NCBI RefSeq assembly: GCF_003574445.1
Contig: NZ_KZ984551.1
Coordinates: forward strand, 256,262-320,261
Direction of reading: 5' to 3'
From: Streptomyces sp. YIM 130001
GTDB lineage: Bacteria > Actinomycetota > Actinomycetes > Streptomycetales > Streptomycetaceae
Length of the DNA: 64,000 bases
Part shown: positions 1-10,028 of the stretch, piece after piece
How positions within the stretch are numbered: the first letter of the stretch is position 1
How the letters are laid out: the number at the start of each line of letters is the position of its first letter
The notes under the pieces: model-generated
Told to the model about the DNA's origin: nothing
Databases searched by the model: none
Seen by the model: only the letters and a program-made list of their open reading frames with translations
Made by a program: the position numbers and the translations under genes

Positions 1-961
1 CCAGGGACTGGACGTAGCCGCCCGGCCCCAGCTCGGTCGCGACCTTCCAGCGGACGAAGTATCCGGAGCGGCCCGCGACGACCACGGCGCCGGACTTCAC
101 CTCCTGGTGGGAGGTCATGCCGTTGAACGGCTCGCGGTCGAGGGCGTCGTGGTCGTACGCCTCCTCGGCGGCCTCGGAGATGTCCTTCTCGGCGATCTCC
201 TTCGCGGTGCCGGACTCGGCGGCCGTGCGGCTGGTGACCTTGCCGTGGTGGCAGAACCCGCCGTCGCCCGGGCAGTCGTAGGTCTCCTCCGTCGTCATGA
301 CGGGGTTCTGCTCGGCCGAATAATCCGGCTTCTCCCAGCCTTCGGGCACCGGCAGGGTGATGCCGTTCAGCTGGTCGACGAGCAGGCCCGGGTTCTCGTC
401 CGGAGGCGGGCCGGTGTCGGTCTGGGTGGGAGTGGGCGATTCGAGCGGAGCGCTGGTACCGCTGTTCCCACCCGGCTTGGGCTTCGACTTGGCCTCGGGC
501 TCGCCGTCGTCCCCGGTGAGCAGCACCACGCCGGTCACGATGGACGCGACGAGGGCCACGCCGGCCACGCACAGAGCGATGATCTTCGCCCGGTTCCCAC
601 CGCCGTCGGGACCGCCCGGCTGTACGGGCCCGAAGCCCTGGGAATGCTGGAGTCCGGGCTGCTGTCCCGAGCCGAAGGGGTCCGCGGTGGGGTACGGGGA
701 CGCGCCCGCGGGTCCGCCGAACTGGCCGGAGGGCGCGCCGAACTGGCCCGAGGCCCCGAACTGCCCCGGCCCCGTTCCCGGTTGAACCGGAGTGTCGTAC
801 TGCCCCGGGCCGCCGGGCGCGGGCGTCGCCGGCATGGCGGGGGTCGGCGTACCCGCCTGTGTGGCTCTGGTGTGCGGGGTCCATGCGGTCCCGTCCCACC
901 AGCGCTCGAGGGACGAGACCGACGGATCCGGGTACCAGCCCGGCGGTGTGGACATGCTCAT
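1..961 (-). CDS. DUF2510-containing single-pass membrane protein (3' end cut by window)
   Basis: The frame runs off the left edge, so the C-terminus is missing. The N-terminus (residues 4-30) has the DUF2510 signature PGWYPDP followed by RWWDGTAWT. Residues 35-120 are rich in Pro, Gly and Gln with repeats of the form GQFGxP. A single hydrophobic segment follows at about 125-149, then an acidic linker and a putative extracellular domain. ATG codons at 961 and 955 are in frame; neither has a strong ribosome-binding site, so the start is uncertain by two codons. DUF2510 proteins are common in actinobacteria and their function is generally unknown. The extracellular part is not recognised. The gene next along on the minus strand belongs to a different functional group. 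Confidence 0.72.
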   Translation of the reverse strand, partial: MSMSTPPGWYPDPSVSSLERWWDGTAWTPHTRATQAGTPTPAMPATPAPGGPGQYDTPVQPGTGPGQFGASGQFGAPSGQFGGPAGASPYPTADPFGSGQQPGLQHSQGFGPVQPGGPDGGGNRAKIIALCVAGVALVASIVTGVVLLTGDDGEPEAKSKPKPGGNSGTSAPLESPTPTQTDTGPPPDENPGLLVDQLNGITLPVPEGWEKPDYSAEQNPVMTTEETYDCPGDGGFCHHGKVTSRTAAESGTAKEIAEKDISEAAEEAYDHDALDREPFNGMTSHQEVKSGAVVVAGRSGYFVRWKVATELGPGGYVQSL

Positions 962-1021
962 CAGGTCAGCCTAAGCGGTCCGATTCCGGGAATGCACCGG
1001 GTCCGCCCGCACGCAGGGTGA

Positions 1022-1828
1022 CTACAGCGGGGTGACGTAGGCACCGGCGATTCCGCCGTCGACCACGAAGTCCGTGGCGTTCACGAAAGAGGAATCGTCG
1101 CTGGCCAGAAAGGCGACGGCGGCGGCCACCTCGTCCGCCTCGGCGAAACGGCCGACCGGAATGTGCACCAGGCGGCGGGCCGCGCGCTCCGGATCCTTGG
1201 CGAACAGCTCCTGCAGGAGCGGGGTGTTCACCGGCCCCGGGCACAGGGCGTTGACGCGGATGCCCTCGCGGGCGAACTGGACGCCGAGTTCGCGGGACAT
1301 CGCGAGCACGCCGCCCTTCGACGCGGTGTAGGAGATCTGCGAGGTCGCGGCTCCCATGAGGGCCACGAAGGAGGCGGTGTTGATGATGGAGCCGCGTCCC
1401 TGGCGGCGCATGTAGGGGATGGCGGCCTTGCAGCACAGGTACACGGAGGTGAGGTTGACCTCCTGGACGCGCCGCCAGGCCTCGAGTCCGGTGTCCAGGA
1501 TGGAGTCGTCGTCGGGCGGTGAGATACCCGCGTTGTTGAAGGCGATGTCGACGCTTTTGCAGGTGCGGTGTGCGGTCTCGAAGAGTGCCTCGACCTGCTC
1601 GGGGTCGGTGACGTCGACGCGTACGAAGGTGCCGCCGACCTCGTCGGCCGCGGCCTTGCCGGCCTGTTCGTCGATGTCGGCGCAGACCACATGGGCGCCT
1701 TCGGAGGCGAGCCGGCGGGCGGTGGCGAGGCCGATGCCACTGCCGGCGCCGGTGATGACGGCGCCGCGGCCCACGAGCCTGCGGCACACGACCGCGTCCG
1801 CGGCGGCCTCGGGTGTCTGTGCGGTCAT
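1022..1828 (-). CDS. SDR-family NAD(P)-dependent oxidoreductase
   Basis: This 268-residue protein is a classical short-chain dehydrogenase. It has the cofactor motif TGAGSGIG at 26-33, NNAG at 98-101, and the catalytic Ser153, Tyr167 and Lys171 (YTASK). Asp51 after the second strand suggests a preference for NAD(H). The length is typical for the family. The stop of the aldehyde dehydrogenase gene lies upstream by only a few bases (gene end 1834, this start 1828), so the two are probably co-transcribed with the glutamine-synthetase-like gene. In this setting it could oxidise the hydroxyl group of a gamma-glutamylated amino alcohol; that substrate is inferred from context, not from sequence. 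A generic 3-oxoacyl reductase-like annotation is the alternative. Confidence 0.85.
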   Translation of the reverse strand: MTAQTPEAAADAVVCRRLVGRGAVITGAGSGIGLATARRLASEGAHVVCADIDEQAGKAAADEVGGTFVRVDVTDPEQVEALFETAHRTCKSVDIAFNNAGISPPDDDSILDTGLEAWRRVQEVNLTSVYLCCKAAIPYMRRQGRGSIINTASFVALMGAATSQISYTASKGGVLAMSRELGVQFAREGIRVNALCPGPVNTPLLQELFAKDPERAARRLVHIPVGRFAEADEVAAAVAFLASDDSSFVNATDFVVDGGIAGAYVTPL

Positions 1829-1833
1829 GGGGA

Positions 1834-3264
1834 TCAGGCCTCCGTACTGAGGAAGACGTTCTTGGTTTCGGTGAAGGCGGTCAGTGCGTCGGGGCCGAGT
1901 TCGCGGCCGAGTCCGGACTGTCCGTAGCCGCCGAAGGGTGTCGCGTACCGCACGGCCGAGTGCGAGTTGACGGAGAGGTTGCCGGCGGCGACGGCGCGGG
2001 CGACGCGCACCGCGCGTCCGGTGTCACGGGTCCACAGGGAACCGGCCAGGCCGTAGTCGGTGGCGTTCGCGAGGCGTACGGCGTCGGCCTCGTCCTCGAA
2101 CGGCAGCACCACGGCGACCGGCCCGAAGACCTCCTCGACGGCCACCGGTGCCCCGGGGTCGATGCCGGCGAGCACTGTCGGCGGGCACCAGAACCCCGGC
2201 CCCTGCGGTGCGGTCCCTCTCAGCGTCACCAGGCCGTCGCGGCCGTCGGTGTACGGGGCGAGGTAGGAGCGCACGCGGTCCAGTTGGGCGCTCGAGATCA
2301 GCGGGCCCATCTGGTTCTTCTCGTCGGCGGGGTCACCGACGGCCACCGACTCCACGGCGGGCTGGAGCAGTTCGAGGAACCGTTCGTAGACCGGCCGCTG
2401 GACGAGGATGCGACTGCGCGCGCAGCAGTCCTGCCCCGAGTTGTCGAGGAAGGACATCGGGGCCGCAGCGGCGGCCGTCTCCAGATCGGCGTCCGCGAAG
2501 ACGATGTTGGGGCTCTTGCCGCCGAGTTCGAGCGTCACGCGCTTCACGCGCTCCGCGCAGCGGGCCATGATCCGCTTGCCGACCGGGACCGAGCCGGTGA
2601 AGACGATCTTCGCGACGCCCGGGTGCTCGACCAGGGCGTCGCCGGTCACCGCTCCGGCGCCGGGCAGGACCTGCAGCAGGCCCTCGGGAAGGCCTGCCTC
2701 CAGGCCGAGTTCGGCCAGCCGCAGGGCGGTGAGCGGAGTGGTCTCCGCCGGTTTCAGGAGCACGGCGTTGCCGGCCGCCAGGGCGGGTGCCGCACCCCAG
2801 GCGGCGATCGGCAGGGGGAAGTTCCAGGGGACGATGACGCCCACGACGCCCAGCGGTTCGAGGAAGGTGACGTCGAGGCCGCCCGCGACCGGGATCTGCC
2901 GGCCGTTGAGGCGTTCCACTCCCCCGGCCGCGTAGTCGAGCAGATCGCGCGCGTTTCCCGCCTCCCAGCGGGCGTTGCCGATCGGGTGACCGGCCTCGCG
3001 CACCTCGAGCGCGGCGAGCTCCTCGACGTGGCTGTCCACGACGGAGGCGAACCGGCGAAGGAGCCGGGCACGGTCCGCGGGAGCGAGCGCCGCCCACCGC
3101 TCCTGTGCCACCGCGGCCCGCAGGACGGCGGCGTCGACCTCGGCGGGAGTGGTGGCGGTGACGGTGGCGAGGAGTTCCCCGGTCGCCGGATTCAGTACGC
3201 GGTGCTCGTGCGGTACGTCCGACGCGTCGTGCGGTGCGGGCGTGGGTTCGTGCGGTACGGACAA
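1834..3264 (-). CDS. NAD(P)-dependent aldehyde dehydrogenase
   Basis: The 476-residue protein shows the full aldehyde dehydrogenase core: substrate-anchoring Asn148 in PWNFP, general base Glu246 in LELGGKSPN, and nucleophile Cys280 in GQDCCARS. The FTGS cofactor loop is at 222-225. The length fits the family. It lies 10 bases downstream of the glutamine-synthetase-like gene and 5 bases upstream of the SDR gene, so all three probably form one minus-strand operon. The likely role is oxidation of an aldehyde formed from a gamma-glutamylated amine or amino alcohol to the acid. This is an inference drawn from the neighbouring ligase, hydrolase and permease. Confidence 0.9.
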   Translation of the reverse strand: MSVPHEPTPAPHDASDVPHEHRVLNPATGELLATVTATTPAEVDAAVLRAAVAQERWAALAPADRARLLRRFASVVDSHVEELAALEVREAGHPIGNARWEAGNARDLLDYAAGGVERLNGRQIPVAGGLDVTFLEPLGVVGVIVPWNFPLPIAAWGAAPALAAGNAVLLKPAETTPLTALRLAELGLEAGLPEGLLQVLPGAGAVTGDALVEHPGVAKIVFTGSVPVGKRIMARCAERVKRVTLELGGKSPNIVFADADLETAAAAAPMSFLDNSGQDCCARSRILVQRPVYERFLELLQPAVESVAVGDPADEKNQMGPLISSAQLDRVRSYLAPYTDGRDGLVTLRGTAPQGPGFWCPPTVLAGIDPGAPVAVEEVFGPVAVVLPFEDEADAVRLANATDYGLAGSLWTRDTGRAVRVARAVAAGNLSVNSHSAVRYATPFGGYGQSGLGRELGPDALTAFTETKNVFLSTEA

Positions 3265-3274
3265 GGAACGGTCC

Positions 3275-4639
3275 TCACATGCGTTCGAAGGAGCGGCGGA
3301 GCTCCCAGTCGGTCACCGCGGCGTCGAAGGCTTCGATCTCGACCCGCGCCATGTTGCGGTAGTGGGCGACCACCTCGTCGCCGAAGGCGCCCTTCGCCAC
3401 CGGGCTGCTCGCCCAGAGTTCGGCGGCCTCGCGCAGGGTGGCGGGCACATGCTCGTACTCGCCGGTGTAGGCGTTGCCCTCGCAGGGCTCGGGCAGTTCG
3501 AGCCGCTGCTCGATGCCGTGCAGTCCGGCCGCGATCAGGCCGGCGACGGCCAGGTGCGGGTTGACGTCGCCGCCCGGCAGCCGGTTCTCGAAGCGCAGCG
3601 AGCGGCCGTGGCCGACGACCCGCAGCGCACAGGTGCGGTTGTCGTGGCCCCAGGCGACGGCGGTGGGTGCGAACGATCCTGGGGTGAACCGCTTGTACGA
3701 GTTGATGTTGGGTGCGTAGAGCAGCGAGAAGTCACGCAGGGCGGCGAGTTGGCCGGCGAGGAAGTGGCGCATCACCTCGGACATCCCGTGCTCCGAGTCG
3801 CCCGGCATCACATTGCTGCCGTCGCGGTCGGCGAGCGAGAGGTGGATGTGGCAGGAGTTGCCCTCGCGTTCGTTGAACTTCGCCATGAAGGTGAGCGAGA
3901 CGCCTTCCTGGGCGGCGATCTCCTTGGAGCCGGTCTTGTAGACGGCGTGCTGGTCGCAGGTGACGAGCGCCTCGTCGTAGCGGAAGGCGATCTCGTGCTG
4001 GCCGGGATTGCACTCCCCTTTCGCCGACTCGACGACGAGGCCAGCGCCTGCCATCTCGTTGCGGATGCGGCGCAGCAGGGGCTCGATCCGTCCGGTGCCG
4101 AGGATCGAGTAGTCGATGTTGTACTGGTTCACCGGGGTCAGCCGGCGGTAGTCGTTGTCCCAGGCTTCCTCGTAGCTGTCCTTGAAGACGATGAACTCCA
4201 GCTCGGTGCCGACCATCGCGGTCAGTCCGTGCTCCGCGAGGCGGTCCAGCTGACGGCGCAGGATCTGCCGGGGCGCGGCGACGACCGGGGAGCCGTCGCT
4301 CCAGGCGAGGTCGGCGACGAGCAGGGCGGTGCCCTCGTTCCAGGGGACGCGGCGCAACGTCGTGAGGTCGGGGTGCATGGCGAAGTCCCCGTAGCCGCGG
4401 TCCCAGGAGGACATCTCGTAGCCGTCGACCGTGTTCATCTCGGCGTCCACGGCGAGCAGGTAGTTGCAGCCCTCCGTCCCGTGCTCGAGCACCTCGGCGA
4501 GGAAGAAGCCGGCGTCGAATCGCTTGCCCTGCAGGCGCCCCTGCATGTCGGGAAAGGCCAGGACCACGGTGTCGATCTCGCCGTCGGCGACGAGGGCACG
4601 CAGCTCCTCGACGTCCAGCGGGGCTGTTCGGTCGGCCAC
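3275..4639 (-). CDS. glnA4: glutamine synthetase-like gamma-glutamyl ligase (GlnA4-type)
   Basis: At 454 residues this is a class I glutamine-synthetase fold protein with an intact metal and ATP site: Glu146 and Glu148 in GTELEF, Glu209 and Glu216 in KGECNPGQHE, His264 in SCHIHLS, the NSYKRFTPGSFAPT loop at 313-326, and RFENRLPGG at 349-357. The ENRLPGGDVNPHLA stretch replaces the usual ammonium-site NRSA motif, as in gamma-glutamyl-amine ligases. S. coelicolor GlnA4 is reported as a gamma-glutamylethanolamide synthetase. The flanking ethanolamine-type permease and C26 hydrolase make the same role likely here. A polyamine substrate (GlnA3-like) is the alternative. The gene is first in an operon with an aldehyde dehydrogenase and an SDR, and is divergent from a FadR-type regulator. 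Confidence 0.85.
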   Translation of the reverse strand: MADRTAPLDVEELRALVADGEIDTVVLAFPDMQGRLQGKRFDAGFFLAEVLEHGTEGCNYLLAVDAEMNTVDGYEMSSWDRGYGDFAMHPDLTTLRRVPWNEGTALLVADLAWSDGSPVVAAPRQILRRQLDRLAEHGLTAMVGTELEFIVFKDSYEEAWDNDYRRLTPVNQYNIDYSILGTGRIEPLLRRIRNEMAGAGLVVESAKGECNPGQHEIAFRYDEALVTCDQHAVYKTGSKEIAAQEGVSLTFMAKFNEREGNSCHIHLSLADRDGSNVMPGDSEHGMSEVMRHFLAGQLAALRDFSLLYAPNINSYKRFTPGSFAPTAVAWGHDNRTCALRVVGHGRSLRFENRLPGGDVNPHLAVAGLIAAGLHGIEQRLELPEPCEGNAYTGEYEHVPATLREAAELWASSPVAKGAFGDEVVAHYRNMARVEIEAFDAAVTDWELRRSFERM

Positions 4640-4671
4640 AGGGACTCCTCCTTCGGCACTCCGGGAGGCTT

Positions 4672-4691
4672 AAGGTATTCCTGACGACCTT
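4672..4691. promoter_or_regulatory. candidate operator between glnA4-like and FadR-type genes
   Basis: An inverted repeat AAGGT-N10-ACCTT sits in the 76-base divergent gap between the ligase gene and the FadR-family regulator gene. Its position fits an operator for the regulator. The heptamer AAGGTAT recurs about 90 bases upstream of the permease start (near 5529). Arms of five bases are short, so chance cannot be excluded. Confidence 0.35.
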
Positions 4692-4715
4692 TGCTTGGGA
4701 AGGGGGAATCGCGGT

Positions 4716-5444
4716 ATGGCGGATTTCGCGGACGGCGCACGCCTGGCGCGTGCGCTCCGGCCGGTGCGCGCGGGCAACGGCTTCGAGGAGGCCCTGGAGC
4801 AGATCCTCCAGGTGGTCCGCCTCGGCCTGGTCCCGGCCGGTGAACGCCTCCCTGCCGAAAGGGAGTTGGCCGAACTGCTCGGGATCAGCCGGGTGACCCT
4901 GCGCGAGGTGCTCAAGGTGCTCCAGGACCAGGGCCTGGTGGAGAGCAGGCGCGGCCGCTACGGCGGCACGTTCGTCCGCCCCCGTACCGAAGGCGCCACC
5001 AAGGAGGGCGAGTTGCTCCGCAGGCTGCGCGACGTCGACGTCGCGGACGCACTGCGCTTTAGGTCGGTCCTGGAGTGCGGCGCCGCCGAGCTCTGCGCGG
5101 AACGCGGCCTCGACGAGGGCGAGCGGGCGCGGCTGGTGGCCGCGCTCGCCGGGACCAGGGACGCACCGCTCGCCGAGTACCGGCGCCGTGACACCCTGCT
5201 GCACCTCACCCTCGCCGAACTCTCCGGATCAGCCACGCTCACCGCCCAGTACGCGGCCGTACGCGCGACCGTGAACGACCTCCTGGACCGCATCCCGCTC
5301 CTGGTGCGGAACCTGGAACACTCCCAGGACCAGCACACGGAGATCGTCGACGCGGTGCTCGCCGGCGATCCGGAGCATGCCAGGCGGGCCGCACGGGAAC
5401 ACTGCGAGGGGTCCGCCTCACTGCTGCGCGGATTCCTCACCTGA
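4716..5444 (+). CDS. FadR-family (GntR superfamily) transcriptional regulator
   Basis: A 242-residue regulator with an N-terminal winged helix-turn-helix (about 22-88, core AERELAELLGISRVTLREVL) and a C-terminal helical FCD domain (about 100-235) with the expected acidic and histidine metal or ligand residues. The ATG at 4716 is preferred over an upstream TTG at 4695 because AAGGGGG lies nine bases before it. It is divergent from the ligase operon and upstream of the permease and hydrolase genes, so it most likely controls all of them in response to the amine substrate or a metabolite. The effector is not readable from sequence. Confidence 0.87.
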   Translation: MADFADGARLARALRPVRAGNGFEEALEQILQVVRLGLVPAGERLPAERELAELLGISRVTLREVLKVLQDQGLVESRRGRYGGTFVRPRTEGATKEGELLRRLRDVDVADALRFRSVLECGAAELCAERGLDEGERARLVAALAGTRDAPLAEYRRRDTLLHLTLAELSGSATLTAQYAAVRATVNDLLDRIPLLVRNLEHSQDQHTEIVDAVLAGDPEHARRAAREHCEGSASLLRGFLT

Positions 5445-5618
5445 CGACCGGGACAGCCTCGGACCCGACCGGACAGCGGTAACCCGAAAGTAACGCAGAG
5501 GTCTTGCCTCCCGACCGCGCACGGCGCAAAGGTATGGAGCCATTCCATTGAGGAGGTCCGGATCCCGTGCGCGGCATCCGGGCTCATGAGCCATCAGCCC
5601 ACACGCGGGAGCACTGCC

Positions 5619-7100
<1,482 letters not shown>

Positions 7101-7119
7101 CCGGTGTACGAGGGAGCAC

Positions 7120-7815
7120 GTGGTGAACAGGCCGTTGGTCGGGGTCAGTACGTATCTGGAGTCAGAGGTGCGCTGGGGGGTGTGGGAGCTGCCCGCGGCG
7201 CTGCTGCCGGCCGGCTACCCGCGCCTCGTACAGGCCGCGGGCGGCCTCGCGGCAATGGTGCCGCCGGACGCGCCGGAGCTGGCCGGGGCGGTGGTGTCCC
7301 GGCTCGACGCGGTGGTGATCGCCGGCGGCCCGGACGTCGACCCGGCGCGCTACGGCGCCGAGCGGGACGCCCGGTCCGGTCCCCCGGCGCCGGAGCGGGA
7401 CGCCTGGGAACTCGCCCTGATCCGGGCCGCGTTGGCGGCCGGAACCCCGCTGCTCGGCATCTGCCGCGGTATGCAGCTGCTCAATGTGGCGCTCGGCGGC
7501 ACGCTCGTGCAGCACCTCGACGGGCACTCCGGGGGCCAGGTGGGCAGCTTCGGCAAGCACCGGGTCCTGCCCGTGCCAGGCACCCGTTACGCCGCCGCCG
7601 TACCGGACCCGGAGGACGTCCCGACCTACCACCATCAGGCGCTGGACCGGCTCGGCCAGGGCTTGCTGCCCGCCGCGCACGCCCTGGACGGGACCGTGGA
7701 AGCGGTCGAACTCCCGGGCGCCGGCTGGGTTCTCGGCGTGCAGTGGCACCCGGAGATGGGCGACGATCACCGGGTGATGGAGGCCCTGGTGCGGGCCACG
7801 CACGGCTCCGCGTAG
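7120..7815 (+). CDS. C26-family gamma-glutamyl hydrolase (PuuD-like)
   Basis: A 231-residue class I glutamine amidotransferase-like hydrolase. The catalytic triad is visible: Cys115 in GICRGMQ, His210 and Glu212 in VQWHPE. The oxyanion loop IAGGPDVDP (67-75) is typical of peptidase family C26 and PuuD. Two adjacent GTG codons (7120, 7123) follow AGGGAG; either could start translation. It should cleave a gamma-glutamyl amide or peptide bond, releasing glutamate and the oxidised amine product. Together with the ligase, dehydrogenases and permease it would complete a gamma-glutamylated degradation route. The actual substrate is inferred. Confidence 0.88.
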   Translation: MVNRPLVGVSTYLESEVRWGVWELPAALLPAGYPRLVQAAGGLAAMVPPDAPELAGAVVSRLDAVVIAGGPDVDPARYGAERDARSGPPAPERDAWELALIRAALAAGTPLLGICRGMQLLNVALGGTLVQHLDGHSGGQVGSFGKHRVLPVPGTRYAAAVPDPEDVPTYHHQALDRLGQGLLPAAHALDGTVEAVELPGAGWVLGVQWHPEMGDDHRVMEALVRATHGSA

Positions 7816-7839
7816 AGCCCGTACGGTGCGCGTGCCCGA

Positions 7840-8841
7840 TCACCCGTCCGCCGGGCCGGCCTCCGCACCGTCCCGGCCGGGCGAACGGCGGGTCAGGGAC
7901 AGCAGATCGCGGGCTGGACCGGTCGGCCGGTGACCGCTCGGCCAGACCGCCCGCAGGTCGCGCCGCAGCCGTACCCCTTCGACGGGGACCTTGACCAGGC
8001 GGCGGGCGGCCAGCTCATCGCTCACCGCCAGTTCGCTCAGCACCGACGGTCCCGCACCGCTCACCACCGCGGCCTTCACCGCCGTCGTGGAGGCCAGTTC
8101 CAGCAGGGGCGCGGCGAGGCCGCCGTACGGGGCGAGTGCCGCGTCGAGGACCTGCCGGGTACCCGAGCCCTCCTCACGCAGGATCAGCCCGGTGGCCGCG
8201 AGTTCGTCCGCCGGCACCGGACGGCGTCGCCTCGCCCACGGGTGGCCCGAGCCGACCACGACGACCAGGCGGTCCTGCGCGATGACCGCCGCACCGAGCC
8301 CCTGCGGAACCCCGGGCCCCTCGACGAACCCGAGATCCGCCTCGTGCGCGAGCAGCCGGTCGGCGACCATCGTCGAGTTGCCGGCCTGCAACGACACGGC
8401 GGTGTCCGGGCGTTCGCGGCGCAGGGCGATCAGCCAGCCCGGCAGCAGATACTCGGCGATGGTCAGACTCGCGGCCACCCGCAGCCGTGAGTCACGCCGG
8501 CCGCGCAGCGCCTCGGCCCCCGCGTCGAACGCCTCCGCGGCCTCCACGATGCGCCGCGCCCAGTCGGTGACCAGGGCCCCCGTCTCGGTCAGACGGGATC
8601 CGCGCGGCGAACGGTCCACCAGGGCGAGCCCGAGCCGCTGCTCCATGGAGCGGATACGGCCGCTGGCGGCGGGCTGCGAGATGCCCAGCTCCCTGGCCGC
8701 CCGGCCGAGACTGCCGAGCCTGGCCACGGCGAGCAGCAACTGCAGAGCGGCCAGATCCGGCACCCGGTCACCGAGCCGCGCCGTCACCACCGTCGCCGCC
8801 GCCGCGCCCCGCGCCGCCCGCTGCGCACCCTGCTCACTCAT
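7840..8841 (-). CDS. LysR-family transcriptional regulator
   Basis: The 333-residue protein has a winged helix-turn-helix at about 31-90 (AARELGISQPAASGRIRSME) and a periplasmic-binding-like effector domain from about 113 onward. An extra 25-residue N-terminal extension precedes the helix-turn-helix, so a later start is possible. It is divergent from the TDT-family carrier gene with about 70 bases between the starts, the classic LysR arrangement, and is a good candidate regulator of that carrier. It ends 24 bases from the hydrolase stop on the opposite strand, with no clear terminator between them. Confidence 0.88.
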   Translation of the reverse strand: MSEQGAQRAARGAAAATVVTARLGDRVPDLAALQLLLAVARLGSLGRAARELGISQPAASGRIRSMEQRLGLALVDRSPRGSRLTETGALVTDWARRIVEAAEAFDAGAEALRGRRDSRLRVAASLTIAEYLLPGWLIALRRERPDTAVSLQAGNSTMVADRLLAHEADLGFVEGPGVPQGLGAAVIAQDRLVVVVGSGHPWARRRRPVPADELAATGLILREEGSGTRQVLDAALAPYGGLAAPLLELASTTAVKAAVVSGAGPSVLSELAVSDELAARRLVKVPVEGVRLRRDLRAVWPSGHRPTGPARDLLSLTRRSPGRDGAEAGPADG

Positions 8842-8912
8842 CAGCCCAGCTTATGCCCCCATAGCCAGGAACCCCCTGGTGAGCCCCCGACGCCGAGGGG
8901 ACGCTGACTGTC

Positions 8913-10028
8913 ATGGCCACCTACGCGCAACCGCGGCACCTGCCCGCCCGCACTCGTACCGCCCGCCCGGTCACCCCGCTGCGGTGGCTCGGCCCCAACT
9001 GGTACGCGGCCGTGATGGGCACCGCGATCGTCGCGTCCGCAGGACTCGCCCTGCCCCGGCCGATACCCCGCCCGGCCGCCGTGGCCGTCTGGGCGTTGTC
9101 CGCGGCCGCCCTCGCCGTACTCCTGGCCGGCCGCACCCTGCACTGGCGGCGCCACCGGGACCAGGCCCGGGCACACCTGCTCGATCCCGCGGTCGCACCC
9201 TTCTACGGCTGCCTGTCGATGGCGCTGCTCGCCGTCGGCGGCGGCACCCTGGTCGCGGGCAGGGACCTGATCGGGACCAGGGCCGCGGTGGCCGTCGACG
9301 CCGTCCTGTTCACCGCGGGCACGCTCACCGGCCTGCTCGCCGCGGCCGCCGTCCCGTATCTGATGACCACGCGGCACCAGGTGACGGCGAGCGGCGCAAC
9401 TCCCGTATGGCTGCTGCCCGTTGTCGCCCCCATGGTCTCCGCCGCGCAGGGTCCGCTGCTGCTCCCTCATCTGCCGGCGGGCCAGTGGCGCGAGGCGATG
9501 CTGCTCGGCAGCTACGCCCTGTTCGGTCTGAGCCTGCTCGCCACCCTGCTGATGCTGCCGATGATCTTCGGACGTCTCCTCCTGCACGGCCCGCTCCCGC
9601 TCGCCCTCACGCCCACCCTGTTCCTGGTGCTCGGCCCGCTCGGCCAGTCGTCCACCGCGGTCAACGCGCTCGCCGACGTGGCACCCGGTGCGATCGGCCC
9701 CGCGTACTCCTCGGCGTTCGCCGCCTTCGCCGTGGTCTACGGGGTGCCGGTGATGGGCTTCGCCCTGCTGTGGCTGGCGTTCGCCGGGGCCATGGTGGTG
9801 CGTGCGGCGCGGCAGGGCATGCGCTTCTCGATGACCTGGTGGGGCTTCACGTTCCCGGTCGGCACGTGCGTCACGGGGGCGGCCGGGCTGGCCCGGCACA
9901 CCGGACTTGCCGCGTTCGGCTGGCTGGCGGTGGCCCTCTTCGGCTTCCTGCTGACCGCCTGGGCGGTCGCGGCGTTGCGTACGCTGCGCGGGCTGTTCAG
10001 CGGAGCGCTGCTCGCAGCGCCGCGCTGA
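8913..10028 (+). CDS. TDT-family (TehA/Mae1-like) transporter
   Basis: A hydrophobic 371-residue protein with about ten membrane segments. The opening LGPNWYAAVMGTAIVA and the later SMTWWGFTFPVGTCVTGAAGL are hallmarks of the tellurite-resistance/dicarboxylate transporter (TDT, SLAC1-like) family. Members include TehA, the yeast malate permease Mae1 and sulfite exporter Ssu1, so the cargo is probably a small anion; which one cannot be told. The divergent LysR gene is the likely regulator. Its last 32 bases overlap the end of the convergent metal-receptor-like gene. Confidence 0.85.
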   Translation: MATYAQPRHLPARTRTARPVTPLRWLGPNWYAAVMGTAIVASAGLALPRPIPRPAAVAVWALSAAALAVLLAGRTLHWRRHRDQARAHLLDPAVAPFYGCLSMALLAVGGGTLVAGRDLIGTRAAVAVDAVLFTAGTLTGLLAAAAVPYLMTTRHQVTASGATPVWLLPVVAPMVSAAQGPLLLPHLPAGQWREAMLLGSYALFGLSLLATLLMLPMIFGRLLLHGPLPLALTPTLFLVLGPLGQSSTAVNALADVAPGAIGPAYSSAFAAFAVVYGVPVMGFALLWLAFAGAMVVRAARQGMRFSMTWWGFTFPVGTCVTGAAGLARHTGLAAFGWLAVALFGFLLTAWAVAALRTLRGLFSGALLAAPR

